Of a stretch of DNA of 28,528 nt, positions 8,233 to 16,079 are shown piece after piece. The translations under genes and the position numbers were made by a program. Source of the stretch: Gemmatimonadota bacterium (GTDB lineage Bacteria; Gemmatimonadota; Gemmatimonadetes; Longimicrobiales; Longimicrobiaceae); assembly GCA_019348265.1 (NCBI GenBank), contig JAHWJV010000005.1, positions 1 through 28,528 on the forward strand, read 5' to 3'. The notes beneath the pieces are model-generated. The model worked only from the letters and a program-made list of their open reading frames with translations, had not been told where the DNA came from and did not search any database. Each line of letters starts with the position of its first letter. The stretch's first letter is position 1.

Positions 8233-9179
8233 TATCCCTCCGCCGTCAGAAAGTCGCCGAGCTCCTTCTCCGTGCCCAGCGCCCGCCCGGTCGCCGAGCG
8301 CTCGATGCGGCGCAGCAGCCCGGTGAGCACGTTGCCGGGGCCAACCTCGATGAAATCGGTGATGCCGGCGGCGAGCATCGTCTGGACCGAAGCGACCCAG
8401 TGGACGGGAGAGGTCAGCTGGTCGACGAGAAGCTGTCTCGCCGCGACACCGTTGTCCACCGGGTGCCCCGTCACGTTGGAGATCACCGGAAATGCGGGAT
8501 CGCGGAACTCCGTCGCGTCCAGCTTCTCGCGCAGTCCCTCTTCGGCCGTCCTCATCAGTGGCGAGTGGAACGCCCCGGATACGTTGAGGGGAATGACCCG
8601 CTTTGCTCCGGCCGCGCGGAGCAGCGAGTCCGCGACGTGAATCGCCGCCTCGTCTCCGGAGATGACGACCTGGCCGGGGGCGTTGTAATTCGCTGCCACG
8701 GCGGTGCCTTCGCCGCGCTGCGAAGCCTCGGCGCAGGCGGCCTCGACCACTGCATCATCCAGACCGATGACGGCTGCCATGGCGCCCGGTCGCGCGGAGC
8801 CGCTCTCGAACATCAGCTCGCCGCGCCGGCGCACCGCACGAACGGCCTCGGCGAAGTCGATGCTCCCGGCCGCGACGTAGGCGCTGAACTCGCCCAGCGA
8901 GTGGCCGGCAGCCATGGTCGGGTTCGGGCTCAATCGCTGCAGCACACGCCAAGCCGCGACACTATGGACCAGGATCGCAGGCTGGGCGTTCATCGTGAGA
9001 GTCAGCTCGCCCTCAGGACCCTCCCACGCGAGCCGCGACAGCGATACGCCGAGCGCGTCGTCCGCCTCCTCGAACGTCTGCCGCGCCTCGGGGAAGGTGT
9101 CGATCAGGTCGCGCCCCATGCCCACGAATTGAGAGCCCTGGCCCGGGAAGAGCAGGCCCAGTCTGGTCCCACTGCTCAC
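8232..9179 (-). CDS. fabD: Malonyl-CoA:ACP transacylase
   Basis: Transfers malonyl from CoA to ACP, feeding both FabH and FabF. The 315-residue product has the oxyanion-hole motif LFPGQGSQFVGMG (10-22), nucleophile Ser94 in AGHSLGEFSAY and catalytic His205 in SGAFHSPLM. Its C-terminal region has the family motif EVGPGNVLTGLLRRI. The ATG at 9179 overlaps the fabH stop as ATGA. All family features are complete. Confidence 0.96.
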   Translation of the reverse strand: MSSGTRLGLLFPGQGSQFVGMGRDLIDTFPEARQTFEEADDALGVSLSRLAWEGPEGELTLTMNAQPAILVHSVAAWRVLQRLSPNPTMAAGHSLGEFSAYVAAGSIDFAEAVRAVRRRGELMFESGSARPGAMAAVIGLDDAVVEAACAEASQRGEGTAVAANYNAPGQVVISGDEAAIHVADSLLRAAGAKRVIPLNVSGAFHSPLMRTAEEGLREKLDATEFRDPAFPVISNVTGHPVDNGVAARQLLVDQLTSPVHWVASVQTMLAAGITDFIEVGPGNVLTGLLRRIERSATGRALGTEKELGDFLTAEG

Positions 9180-10174
9180 AGGCGCACCACGTTGGCGGCC
9201 CAGGTGAGCCCCGCCCCGAAGGCCACCATCAGCACGAGCGAGCCCTCACCGACACGCCCCTGCTCGCGTGCCTCGTCCAGCGCCACCGGGACGGAGGCCG
9301 AGCTCATGTTTCCGTACTTGTCTACGTTCACGAACACCTTTTCCATCGGGATGGAAGCGTACTTAGCCGTCGACTCGATGATGCGGATGTTCGCCTGGTG
9401 CGGCACCAGCAGATCGATCTCTTCGGAGGTCACGCCGGCACGGCGCAGTGCTTCCTCGGCTGCATCGCACATCGAGCGGACCGCGTTCTTGAACACTTCC
9501 GGCCCCGCCATCTTGATGAAGTGGTTCTTCTCGTCGAGCACCGCGATGTCGATGGGGATGCGTGCGCCGCCCGCCGGCCGGTATAGCAGCTCCGCGAGCG
9601 TACCGTCCGAACGCATGAAAGAGGAAAGAATGCCCGATTCGCCTGTCGCGCGCGAGACCACCGCCGCACCCGCTCCGTCGCCGAACAGTACGCACGTCGT
9701 GCGGTCCGACCAATCGACGATCGAGCTCATCTTCTCGGTACAGATGACCAGCACGTTTTCCGCCTGGCCGGCCGCGATGTGTCCGGTGGCCATGGCGAGG
9801 CCGTAAGGAAAGCCCGAGCAGGCGGTCGCGAAGTCGTACGCGAAGGCGCGGTTCGCCCCGATGAGCGCCTGGACGTCGCAAGCGGTCGAGGGGAGCAGCC
9901 GATCCGGAGTAGCCGTGGAGACGAGGACCACGTCGATATCGCTGGCCGTCAGACCGGCGTTGGCGAGCGCCGCCTCAGCCGCGCCCGCCCCCATGACCGC
10001 CGCGCCCATCTCGCCCTCGGCGACCCTGCGCTCGGTGATTCCGGTTCGCGTGCGGATCCACTCGTCCGACGTCTCCACCATCGCCTCCAGCTCCGCGTTG
10101 GTAAGCACGCGGGGCGGCAGGAAGCGACCGGTGCCGGCGATGCGCGCGATCGGGACGGGAGCTCTCGATATCAT
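9176..10174 (-). CDS. fabH: Beta-ketoacyl-ACP synthase III
   Basis: Starts fatty-acid synthesis by condensing an acyl-CoA primer (acetyl or branched) with malonyl-ACP. The 332-residue product begins at the ATG at 10174, which overlaps the plsX stop as ATGA. Longer in-frame readings upstream overlap plsX and are rejected. The catalytic set is Cys119 (ATACSGFPYGL), His259 (VPHQANIRI) and Asn289 (DKYGNMSSAS). Early motifs TSDEWIRTRTGITERR are also diagnostic. Primer preference, and hence straight or branched fatty acids, cannot be told from sequence alone. Confidence 0.96.
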   Translation of the reverse strand: MISRAPVPIARIAGTGRFLPPRVLTNAELEAMVETSDEWIRTRTGITERRVAEGEMGAAVMGAGAAEAALANAGLTASDIDVVLVSTATPDRLLPSTACDVQALIGANRAFAYDFATACSGFPYGLAMATGHIAAGQAENVLVICTEKMSSIVDWSDRTTCVLFGDGAGAAVVSRATGESGILSSFMRSDGTLAELLYRPAGGARIPIDIAVLDEKNHFIKMAGPEVFKNAVRSMCDAAEEALRRAGVTSEEIDLLVPHQANIRIIESTAKYASIPMEKVFVNVDKYGNMSSASVPVALDEAREQGRVGEGSLVLMVAFGAGLTWAANVVRL

Positions 10175-11160
10175 GGATTCGGCTGCGCTGCGGCGAGACG
10201 GGTCTGGATGTGTGCCACCACCTGGCTCTCCACCGCTTGCACGGCCACGCGGATCGCGTTCCGCACCGCGCGCGGTGGGGAGCCGCCGTGGCAGATGATG
10301 GTGACGCCGTTCACACCCAGCAGCGGCGCGCCGCCATACTCGGTGTAGTCGAGGACCTGGATGATGCGAGAGATGTCGAGGTCGGCGTTCGCCGCCTCCA
10401 GCTCGGCCCGGAAAAGCCCCACGATGAAGGTGGCCACCGACTCGTAGAACTTCAGCAGCACGTTCCCCACGAAACCATCGCAAACCACCACGTCGCACTT
10501 GTCTTCGATGATGTCCCGCCCCTCGATATTCCCGACGAAATGCAGGGAGGTCGACGCGGCGAGGAGCCGATGCGCCTCCAGCGCCCGCTCGTCTCCCTTT
10601 TCCGGCTCCTCACCGATGTTCAAAAGGCCCACGCGCGGCTCCTCTATGCCCATGAGGTTGCGGGCGTAGATGGTGCCGAGGTGGGCGAACTGAACCAGGT
10701 GATGCGGGCGAGTGTCGATGTTGGCGCCCGCGTCGAGCAGCAGGATGCGTCCGTGCCGCGTGGGCAGGAGCGCGCCGATCGCAGGGCGGTCGACGCCGGG
10801 CAGCGGGCGCAGGAGCACGAGCGATCCCGCCATCACCGCCCCGGTCGATCCGGCGCTTATGAACGCGTCTACCTCGCCCTGCTTCTGCAGCGCGAGTCCC
10901 ACGACGATGGAGGAGTCCGGCTTCCGTCGGATCGCCTGAGCGGGCGGTTCGCCCATCTCGATGCGCTGTGGCGCATGCACGATCTCGATCCGCTCGCGCG
11001 GAGCCTCTGGAAAGCGGGCCAGCTCCGCTTCTATGCGCGGCTGGTCGCCTACCAGAACGAGCTGAAAGTCTCCGTCTAACGAAAGAAGTGCCCCGACCGC
11101 ACCCTCGACCTCGATGGCGGGAGCACGATCGGAGCCCATCGCGTCAAGCGCGATCCGCAT
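10171..11160 (-). CDS. plsX: Phosphate acyltransferase PlsX
   Basis: Converts acyl-ACP to acyl-phosphate, the donor used by PlsY in phospholipid synthesis; a peripheral membrane enzyme. The 329-residue product starts MRIALDAMGSDRAP. It contains ISAGSTGAVMAG (about 101-112), LLDAGANIDTRPHHLVQFA, GLLNIGEEPEKGDE, CDGFVGNVLLK and a C-terminal YGGAPLLGVNGVTIICHG, all PlsX signatures. It starts 15 bases after rpmF and overlaps fabH by four bases. The rpmF-plsX-fabHDG-acpP order is the widespread conserved cluster. Confidence 0.97.
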   Translation of the reverse strand: MRIALDAMGSDRAPAIEVEGAVGALLSLDGDFQLVLVGDQPRIEAELARFPEAPRERIEIVHAPQRIEMGEPPAQAIRRKPDSSIVVGLALQKQGEVDAFISAGSTGAVMAGSLVLLRPLPGVDRPAIGALLPTRHGRILLLDAGANIDTRPHHLVQFAHLGTIYARNLMGIEEPRVGLLNIGEEPEKGDERALEAHRLLAASTSLHFVGNIEGRDIIEDKCDVVVCDGFVGNVLLKFYESVATFIVGLFRAELEAANADLDISRIIQVLDYTEYGGAPLLGVNGVTIICHGGSPPRAVRNAIRVAVQAVESQVVAHIQTRLAAAQPNP

Positions 11161-11175
11161 GGCGGATGTCCGCGC

Positions 11176-11358
11176 TTAGAGTTCTTCGACTTCGAGCCTC
11201 TGCACGCTGCGGTAGTAGCCGCAGGTCGGGCAGACACGATGCGGGACCTGGGGGTCACCACACCGCGGACAGCTCCGGACCGCGGGCGCTTCCGCCTTGT
11301 AGTGCGTACGGCGCTTGCGCTGGCGCTGCTTGGATTGACGTCTCTTCGGAACGGCCAT
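11176..11358 (-). CDS. rpmF: 50S ribosomal protein L32
   Basis: Small protein of the large ribosomal subunit, 60 residues. It starts MAVPKRRQSKQRQRKRRTHY, the usual basic N-terminus, and keeps a complete zinc-binding set: Cys30 and Cys33 (CPRC), Cys43 and Cys46 (CPTC). It is therefore the zinc-containing form rather than the Cys-lacking paralogue some bacteria use under zinc limitation. An AGAGGG ribosome-binding site precedes the ATG. It sits between the YceD-like gene and plsX. Confidence 0.97.
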   Translation of the reverse strand: MAVPKRRQSKQRQRKRRTHYKAEAPAVRSCPRCGDPQVPHRVCPTCGYYRSVQRLEVEEL

Positions 11359-11379
11359 GAGCCCTCTACAGATGTAAGG

Positions 11380-11892
11380 TCAGTCGAATTTCAGCTTCGT
11401 CAGTGCGTCCCAGGGGCCACGATCGGCCTCGGGAACACACGAGCACGTCGCGCGGTTCAGATCGGTCCCACACTTCGGGCAGAGCCCGCGGCAGTCTTCC
11501 TCGCACACGACGTAGTCCGGCACCTGCAGCAAGAGCTGCTCGCGAAGCGCGGGTCGGAGATCGATCTGGTCTCCACGCGGCGGGAGCGGGTACACCTCGC
11601 CGCTCAGCGCAGCTTCCTCGTCCTCATCAACCAGCGGCTCGTACAGCAGGTCCACGTCGACATCGACCGCGTGCTCCACGGGCGTTAGACAGCGGCGGCA
11701 TTCGAGCTCGAGCTGCGTCTGCATCCGCCCGCGGACGAGAATCCCCTCACCGACCGAGTGCGCCCGAAGCTCCACGCGCATCGGCTCCGCCAGCGCGAGC
11801 TCGGCTCCCTCCCAGATCGCGTCGTTCGTCGGAATCTCACCGGCGACGGCCACTTCGCCCCGGGAAACCGCCGTCAAGCTCAGATTCAACAT
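11380..11892 (-). CDS. YceD/DUF177 family protein
   Basis: A 170-residue member of the DUF177 (YceD) family, which nearly always precedes rpmF; bacterial and plastid relatives have been linked to 23S rRNA accumulation, but the exact role is not settled. It contains LELECRRCLTPVEH (61-74) with Cys65 and Cys68, the acidic LLYEPLVDEDEEAA stretch, and a second cysteine cluster (Cys130, 134, 138, 141, 150, 152) in VCEEDCRGLCPKCGTDLN, probably a metal site. The C-terminus WDALTKLKF is a family hallmark. The ATG lies only 8 bases after a predicted -10 box, so the mRNA should be nearly leaderless. It is the first gene of the lipid operon. Confidence 0.92.
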   Translation of the reverse strand: MLNLSLTAVSRGEVAVAGEIPTNDAIWEGAELALAEPMRVELRAHSVGEGILVRGRMQTQLELECRRCLTPVEHAVDVDVDLLYEPLVDEDEEAALSGEVYPLPPRGDQIDLRPALREQLLLQVPDYVVCEEDCRGLCPKCGTDLNRATCSCVPEADRGPWDALTKLKFD

Positions 11893-11900
11893 AAACGGGA

Positions 11901-11929
11901 AAAGTAGCGGCGAATCCCGGCAGGGTCAA
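11901..11929 (-). promoter_or_regulatory. Promoter of the yceD-rpmF-plsX-fab operon, near-leaderless
   Basis: On the minus strand TTGACC (11929-11924) is separated by exactly 17 bp from TACTTT (11906-11901). The coding ATG (11892) begins 8 bases after the -10 box, so the predicted transcription start falls at or within two bases of the start codon. No Shine-Dalgarno sequence could be present in such an mRNA. Confidence 0.72.
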
Positions 11930-12002
11930 GCTCCGGGGCCACTTTCCCGGGTGTGAACCGCGGCCTCGCAGCTGCCCCGCACCCGCTCCGCTGGATCTAT
12001 GC

Positions 12003-12368
12003 CTAGTCGCCGTCGCCGCCTGGCAGAAGGAGGGAGATGAGGAACGAGACGAGGCTGATGATGAGAGAGCCGAACAGCGCGGGCATGAAGCCATCGACGT
12101 AGAAGCCCACCCCGAGCTGCCTCGACAGCCAGGCGGCGAAGAGCAGAAGGGCCGCATTGATGACCAGCAGGAAGAGCCCGAGCGTGATGACGATCAGGCC
12201 ACACGCCAGCCAGCGGAGAAGCGGCCGTACCAGGGCGTTGACGAGCCCGAGCACCAGCGCCACGACGAGGAGGTCGGTGATCCCCCCCTCGAGACGGATG
12301 CCCGGGACGAAGTACGCGGCCGCCGCTACCGCCGCGGCGGAGGCGAGCCAGCGCAAAAGCAGACGCAT
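12003..12368 (-). CDS. Small phage-holin-4_2/YvlD-like membrane protein
   Basis: A 121-residue hydrophobic protein with about four predicted membrane segments (near 6-22, 31-49, 55-80 and 94-115). The central pattern LGLVNALVRPLLRWL (40-54) followed by ITLGLFLLVINAALLLFAA (61-79) is typical of the 'phage holin family 4_2' group (YvlD-like), which are chromosomal membrane proteins and mostly not true holins. The function is unknown. There is no endolysin or other phage gene nearby, so a lysis role is unlikely. It lies 47 bases downstream of ndk and may be the last gene of that transcript. Confidence 0.8.
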   Translation of the reverse strand: MRLLLRWLASAAAVAAAAYFVPGIRLEGGITDLLVVALVLGLVNALVRPLLRWLACGLIVITLGLFLLVINAALLLFAAWLSRQLGVGFYVDGFMPALFGSLIISLVSFLISLLLPGGDGD

Positions 12369-12415
12369 AGGCGCTCAGCTCGTGGAGGAACGGGTCCGAA
12401 CGCGCCGGGCCGGGA

Positions 12416-12850
12416 TCACCTCGGCTGGATCGCGTTGGCGACTACCTCGGAGCTCGCGAAAAAGAAGGCGATCTCGTTCGCCGCGTTCTCGTCGGAGTCC
12501 GACGCGTGGATCGCGTTCCGGCCCTTGGATTCGGCGTAGAGCTTCCGGATGGTTCCTTCGGCGGCCTCGGCCGGGTCGGTCGAGCCGATTACCTCGCGCA
12601 GCCGCGCGACGGCGTCGTGCCTTTCGAGCGCGATCGGAATCGCCGCGCCCGAGGTCATGAACTCCACCAGCTCCGGGTAGAAGGGGCGCTCCCGGTGCAC
12701 TCCGTAGAACTCGCCGGCCTGCTCGCGCGTGAGACGCGTCATCCGCAGTGCCAGGACGGTGAAGCCCTCCCGCTCGAGGTGCGCGAGGATGCTGCCCGCC
12801 TTGCCCGAAGCAACCGCGTCAGGCTTGATGATCGCCAACGTTCTGGACAT
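12416..12850 (-). CDS. ndk: Nucleoside diphosphate kinase
   Basis: Balances nucleoside triphosphate pools by passing phosphate from ATP through a histidine intermediate. The 144-residue product starts SRTLAIIKPDAVASG (Lys9 binds phosphate). It carries the active-site His115 in GRNAIHASDSDENAANEIAFFF, and FYGVHRERPFYPELVEFMTSG is also diagnostic. All catalytic residues are intact. It follows the EIIA-CBS gene by 45 bases; sharing a transcript with sucCD is plausible because succinyl-CoA ligase makes the nucleoside triphosphate that Ndk interconverts. Confidence 0.97.
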   Translation of the reverse strand: MSRTLAIIKPDAVASGKAGSILAHLEREGFTVLALRMTRLTREQAGEFYGVHRERPFYPELVEFMTSGAAIPIALERHDAVARLREVIGSTDPAEAAEGTIRKLYAESKGRNAIHASDSDENAANEIAFFFASSEVVANAIQPR

Positions 12851-12895
12851 TCGCTCTTGTAGTCGAGTATGAGGTATGGCCGGCGCCCGGCGCGC

Positions 12896-13789
12896 TTACC
12901 GGCCGAAAAGCTTGCGGAGGATGTCACCGCGCGTCATGAACCCCGTCAGTCTCCCCTCCCCCACCACAGGAAGTCGCTCCACGTCCTTGTTCACCATCAT
13001 CGCGACCAGCTCCGCGATCCCCTGATCCTCGGACACGCACATGACGGAGCGAGACATGATCTCGCGAACGGGCGTATCGCGGATCGCGCGCTCCTGAGGA
13101 CGATCGTCGGCGCGTTCGCCGGTCCCGAGGCGCACGATCTCAGGGAGAAGGAAGCGAAGGAGGTCGCGGTCGGTGACCACCCCGAGCACCTCCCGCTTGT
13201 CTCCGACGACTGGAACCGCCTTGAGATCGTGGCGGCTCATCAGATCGAGCAGCTCGCTGACTGGGGTGTCCGGGTACACCCGGTATACCCGCTGCGTCAT
13301 GATGTCCCGCACGCTGAGCCGCGGCTGGACGACGAGCTCGTTGATCTCAGGGATGGCGAGCACCTGTTCCGGTGAACGCGCCCGGGTCAACGTCTCGACG
13401 ACCTCGTCCGTCCTGAGCGCGCGAGCGAGCGCCGCCACCATCTGCAGGTACCGGTTCGCAGCCGCGGGCGGCGCGAGCACCAGCACCACGATCTGCTCAC
13501 TGGATTCAGGGACCCCGGGCGCGGCGTGCAGAGGTGCCGCCGACACGCCCAGCGCCACGGTGAGCTGGTCCACCGCGTCGGTTCGGAGATGCGGGAGGAG
13601 CACCCGATCGCCGATGTGCACGACGTCGCGCACGCGGTCCTCGCTGGTGAGGCGCTCCAGCCGGTCCGGATGCTCCAGCGCCCCGGTATCGACCAGTCGC
13701 TGCACCAGCTCGAGCACCGCCCCCCGGAACGTATCCGCACGCAGCGGCGCGATGACGTGCTCCGGGCGCAGCACGTCGGTGAGACGCAC
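12896..13789 (-). CDS. PTS EIIA(Ntr)-like domain fused to a CBS domain pair
   Basis: A 297-residue two-part protein. Residues about 1-150 resemble a fructose/nitrogen-type EIIA domain, with His67 in RVLLPHLRTDAV at the position of the phosphorylatable histidine. Residues about 160-220 and 240-297 are two CBS motifs (VRDIMTQRVYRVYPDTPVSE; VREIMSRSVMCVSEDQGIAE) that commonly bind adenine nucleotides. A regulatory role, sensing energy or PTS phosphorylation, is inferred. Two GTG starts are possible: 13813 and 13789. I prefer 13789 because GGGAGG lies just upstream and the product starts VRLTDVLRPEHV as EIIA domains do; the longer form adds eight residues. It follows sucD closely, suggesting co-transcription. 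Confidence 0.82.
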   Translation of the reverse strand: MRLTDVLRPEHVIAPLRADTFRGAVLELVQRLVDTGALEHPDRLERLTSEDRVRDVVHIGDRVLLPHLRTDAVDQLTVALGVSAAPLHAAPGVPESSEQIVVLVLAPPAAANRYLQMVAALARALRTDEVVETLTRARSPEQVLAIPEINELVVQPRLSVRDIMTQRVYRVYPDTPVSELLDLMSRHDLKAVPVVGDKREVLGVVTDRDLLRFLLPEIVRLGTGERADDRPQERAIRDTPVREIMSRSVMCVSEDQGIAELVAMMVNKDVERLPVVGEGRLTGFMTRGDILRKLFGR

Positions 13790-13824
13790 CGTTCCTCCCA
13801 CCGGGTCGTGCACTACGCCCTTGA

Positions 13825-14703
13825 TCAGGCGCTGCCGAGAGCCGTCTGAATGAGGCCGACAACGTCCAGCGGGCGACGTGCGACCGCGATCCCGTTGTCG
13901 TTGAACGCCTGGATCTTCTCTTCCGCGGTTCCCGCCGATCCGGAGATGATGGCGCCCGCGTGGCCCATCCGGCGGCCTGGGGGAGCCGTCTGGCCGGCGA
14001 TGAAGCCCACCACCGGCTTCGACAGGTTCTCCTTCACGTACTTCGCCGCATCCTGCTCGTCGGTGCCCCCGATCTCCCCGATCATCACCACCGCCACCGT
14101 CTCCGGGTCGGCCTCGAACGCCGCCAGGCAGTCGATGAAGCTCGTCCCGTTGATCGGGTCGCCGCCGATGCCCACGCAGGTGGTCGTGCCGACACCCGCG
14201 CCCTTCAGCTTGTAGACCACCTCGTAGGTCAGCGTCCCGGACCGAGAGACCAGCCCCACATTGCCTGGCATGGTGATGTTGCCGGGAATGATGCCGACCT
14301 TGCTCTGTCCCGCGGAGAGCAGTCCGGGGCAGTTTGGCCCCAGCAGCCGCGCGCCCTTCTCCATCACGTAAGGCCGGACGCGCATCATGTCCAGCACCGG
14401 CACGCCCTCGGTGATGCAGACGATGAACTGAATCCCGGCGTCGGCCGCCTCGAACATTGCATCGGCCGCGAAGGCGGGCGGGACGTAGATCACCGACGTG
14501 TTCGCGCCACCTTCCTTGACCGCCTCTTCGACGGTGTCGAAGATCGGGACCTTCTCGTCGAATTTCTGGCCGCCCTTACCGGGCGTGACACCCGCCACTA
14601 CCTGGGTGCCGTACTCGATCATCTGGCGGGTATGGAAGGAGCCGTCGCGTCCCGTGATCCCCTGCACTACCAGGCGCGTGTCCCGATCGATGAAGATGCT
14701 CAC
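13825..14703 (-). CDS. sucD: Succinyl-CoA ligase (ADP/GDP-forming) alpha subunit
   Basis: CoA-binding and phosphohistidine subunit of the TCA enzyme that converts succinyl-CoA to succinate with NTP formation. The 292-residue product has VQGITGRDGSFHTRQMIEYG (13-32), the CoA-binding Rossmann start, CITEGVPVLDM, the LLGPNCPGLLS loop (120-130) and the phosphorylated His248 in RRMGHAGAIISGSAGTA. The ATG overlaps the sucC stop as ATGA, fitting a heteromeric complex made in step. Nucleotide specificity is set by the beta subunit and is not predicted. Confidence 0.97.
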   Translation of the reverse strand: MSIFIDRDTRLVVQGITGRDGSFHTRQMIEYGTQVVAGVTPGKGGQKFDEKVPIFDTVEEAVKEGGANTSVIYVPPAFAADAMFEAADAGIQFIVCITEGVPVLDMMRVRPYVMEKGARLLGPNCPGLLSAGQSKVGIIPGNITMPGNVGLVSRSGTLTYEVVYKLKGAGVGTTTCVGIGGDPINGTSFIDCLAAFEADPETVAVVMIGEIGGTDEQDAAKYVKENLSKPVVGFIAGQTAPPGRRMGHAGAIISGSAGTAEEKIQAFNDNGIAVARRPLDVVGLIQTALGSA

Positions 14704-15842
14704 TTGCCTTCTCCCTTCGCGAGGTTGACCGCGCGTTCGACGGCTGCATCCATGTCGGTCATCGCGCTGAAGCCGGCGCCTTCCAGGATCTGCATCGCGA
14801 GCTCCTCGTTGGTGCCCGTCAGCCGGATCACGATCGGAATCGAAAGCTGAGTCTGCTGGGTGGCGGTCACGATCCCGTTCGCCACGTCGTCACAGCGAGT
14901 GATCCCGCCGAAGATGTTGAACAGGATGACCTTCACGTTCGGATCGGAGGTGATGATCCGTAGCGCGTCCACGACCTTCTGCGGGTTCGACGACCCACCG
15001 ATGTCCAGGAAATTTGCCGGCGAGCCGCCGTAGTAGTTGACCAGGTCCATCGTGGCCATGGCGAGCCCGGCGCCGTTGACGCAGCAGCCCACCTCGCCGT
15101 CGAGCTTGATGAAGGTCAGCCCCGCCTCCCGAGCCAGCACCTCCGAGGGCTCCTCCGAGGTTTCATCGCGCAGCGCCTCGATCTCTGGGAGGCGGAAGAG
15201 CTCGTTGTCGTCGATGTTCATCTTCGCGTCGATCGCCTTCACCTCGCCCGACGGGGTCGTGATGAGGGGATTGATCTCCGCGAGCGAGGCTCCGGCGTCC
15301 ACGAACGAGTCGTACAGCTGCCGCATGATGGCGGCGGCCGCGCGCTGCTGCTTCACGTCGTCGTACAGTTCCGTCGCGAGCCAGTAGGCCTGGTGCGGCA
15401 GGAGACCGTAGCGAGGATCGACGGCCAGCTTCCGGATCGCGTCCGGATTGGTGACCGCGACCTCCTCGATGTCGACGCCACCTTCCGCGGAGACCATGAA
15501 CACGGCCGCCTTGCTGCCGCGATCGACGATGATGCCGACGTACGCCTCGGAGGCGATCTCCTCCGCCGGGGTTACGAGCACCTTCTCCACCGGCAGCCCC
15601 TTGATGGTCAGCCCGAGAATCGCGGTCGCCTTCTCGCGAGCATCGTCCGCGTCCTTGGCGAGCTTCACGCCGCCCGCCTTGCCGCGCCCGCCCGCGTGAA
15701 CCTGGGCCTTGATGACCACCGCGCCGCCGTAGCGGCGCGCGATCTCCGCCGCCTCGTCCGGGGTGGTGGCGATTTCGCCCGGTGGCACCGGCACGCCGTG
15801 GTTGCGAAGGATCTCCTTCGCCTGATACTCGTGGATGTTCAT
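14700..15842 (-). CDS. sucC: Succinyl-CoA ligase beta subunit
   Basis: ATP-grasp subunit that binds nucleotide and succinate. The 380-residue product starts MNIHEYQAKEILRNHGVPVP. It carries the ATP-grasp loop GGRGKAGGVK (51-60), AEINPLITTP and the C-terminal GGSPANFLDIGG and LFNIFGGITRCDDVANGI. The length is normal. The ATG has AGGGAG 5 bases upstream and follows a 237-bp gap carrying a clear promoter. It is the first gene of the sucCD-EIIA/CBS run. Confidence 0.97.
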   Translation of the reverse strand: MNIHEYQAKEILRNHGVPVPPGEIATTPDEAAEIARRYGGAVVIKAQVHAGGRGKAGGVKLAKDADDAREKATAILGLTIKGLPVEKVLVTPAEEIASEAYVGIIVDRGSKAAVFMVSAEGGVDIEEVAVTNPDAIRKLAVDPRYGLLPHQAYWLATELYDDVKQQRAAAAIMRQLYDSFVDAGASLAEINPLITTPSGEVKAIDAKMNIDDNELFRLPEIEALRDETSEEPSEVLAREAGLTFIKLDGEVGCCVNGAGLAMATMDLVNYYGGSPANFLDIGGSSNPQKVVDALRIITSDPNVKVILFNIFGGITRCDDVANGIVTATQQTQLSIPIVIRLTGTNEELAMQILEGAGFSAMTDMDAAVERAVNLAKGEGK

Positions 15843-15937
15843 TCGACTCCCTGGTTGGGCCGGTCCGCGATCAGACTCCGCGGCTCACATGACACGTGAA
15901 GCTCGCCCTGCACGTTCCCCATGAAGGCGACGGCGCA

Positions 15938-15966
15938 ATCATAAGCCGCGCTCAGGGGCCCGGCAA
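15938..15966 (-). promoter_or_regulatory. Promoter of sucC-sucD
   Basis: Minus-strand TTGCCG (15966-15961), 17-bp spacer, TATGAT (15943-15938). The predicted start is near 15931, giving a leader of about 90 nt before the sucC ATG. The rest of the 15843-16079 gap holds only this leader and the hairpin at 16023-16054; I see no gene in it. Confidence 0.7.
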
Positions 15967-16022
15967 GCGCGATCCACGGCGCCGCCAGCCGCGTCCGAGC
16001 GCCTGTCGCGACCGAAACGACA

Positions 16023-16054
16023 CTCGCCGTTCCCCGAGAAGCGGGAACGGCGAG
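16023..16054 (-). terminator. Hairpin terminator after the phosphomannomutase gene
   Basis: Perfect 12-bp inverted repeat (CTCGCCGTTCCC at 16023-16034 and its complement at 16043-16054) around an 8-nt loop, 25 bases past the stop codon. On the minus strand it is followed by TGTCGTTTCGGT, only modestly T-rich, so it may act as an intrinsic terminator or a 3'-end stabilising hairpin. Confidence 0.65.
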
Positions 16055-16079
16055 CACACGCACCAGCGCACGGTGAGCG

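Noticed and set aside
8121..9806. Long plus-strand open frame (561 codons) opposite fabD and fabH
   Set aside because: Arises from G+C-rich codon bias antisense to two certain genes; Arg/Ala/Pro-rich with no recognisable domain or ribosome-binding site.
12003..12368. Phage holin implying a prophage
   Set aside because: The family name is historical; no endolysin, structural or integrase genes surround it, and xerD is a housekeeping recombinase far away.
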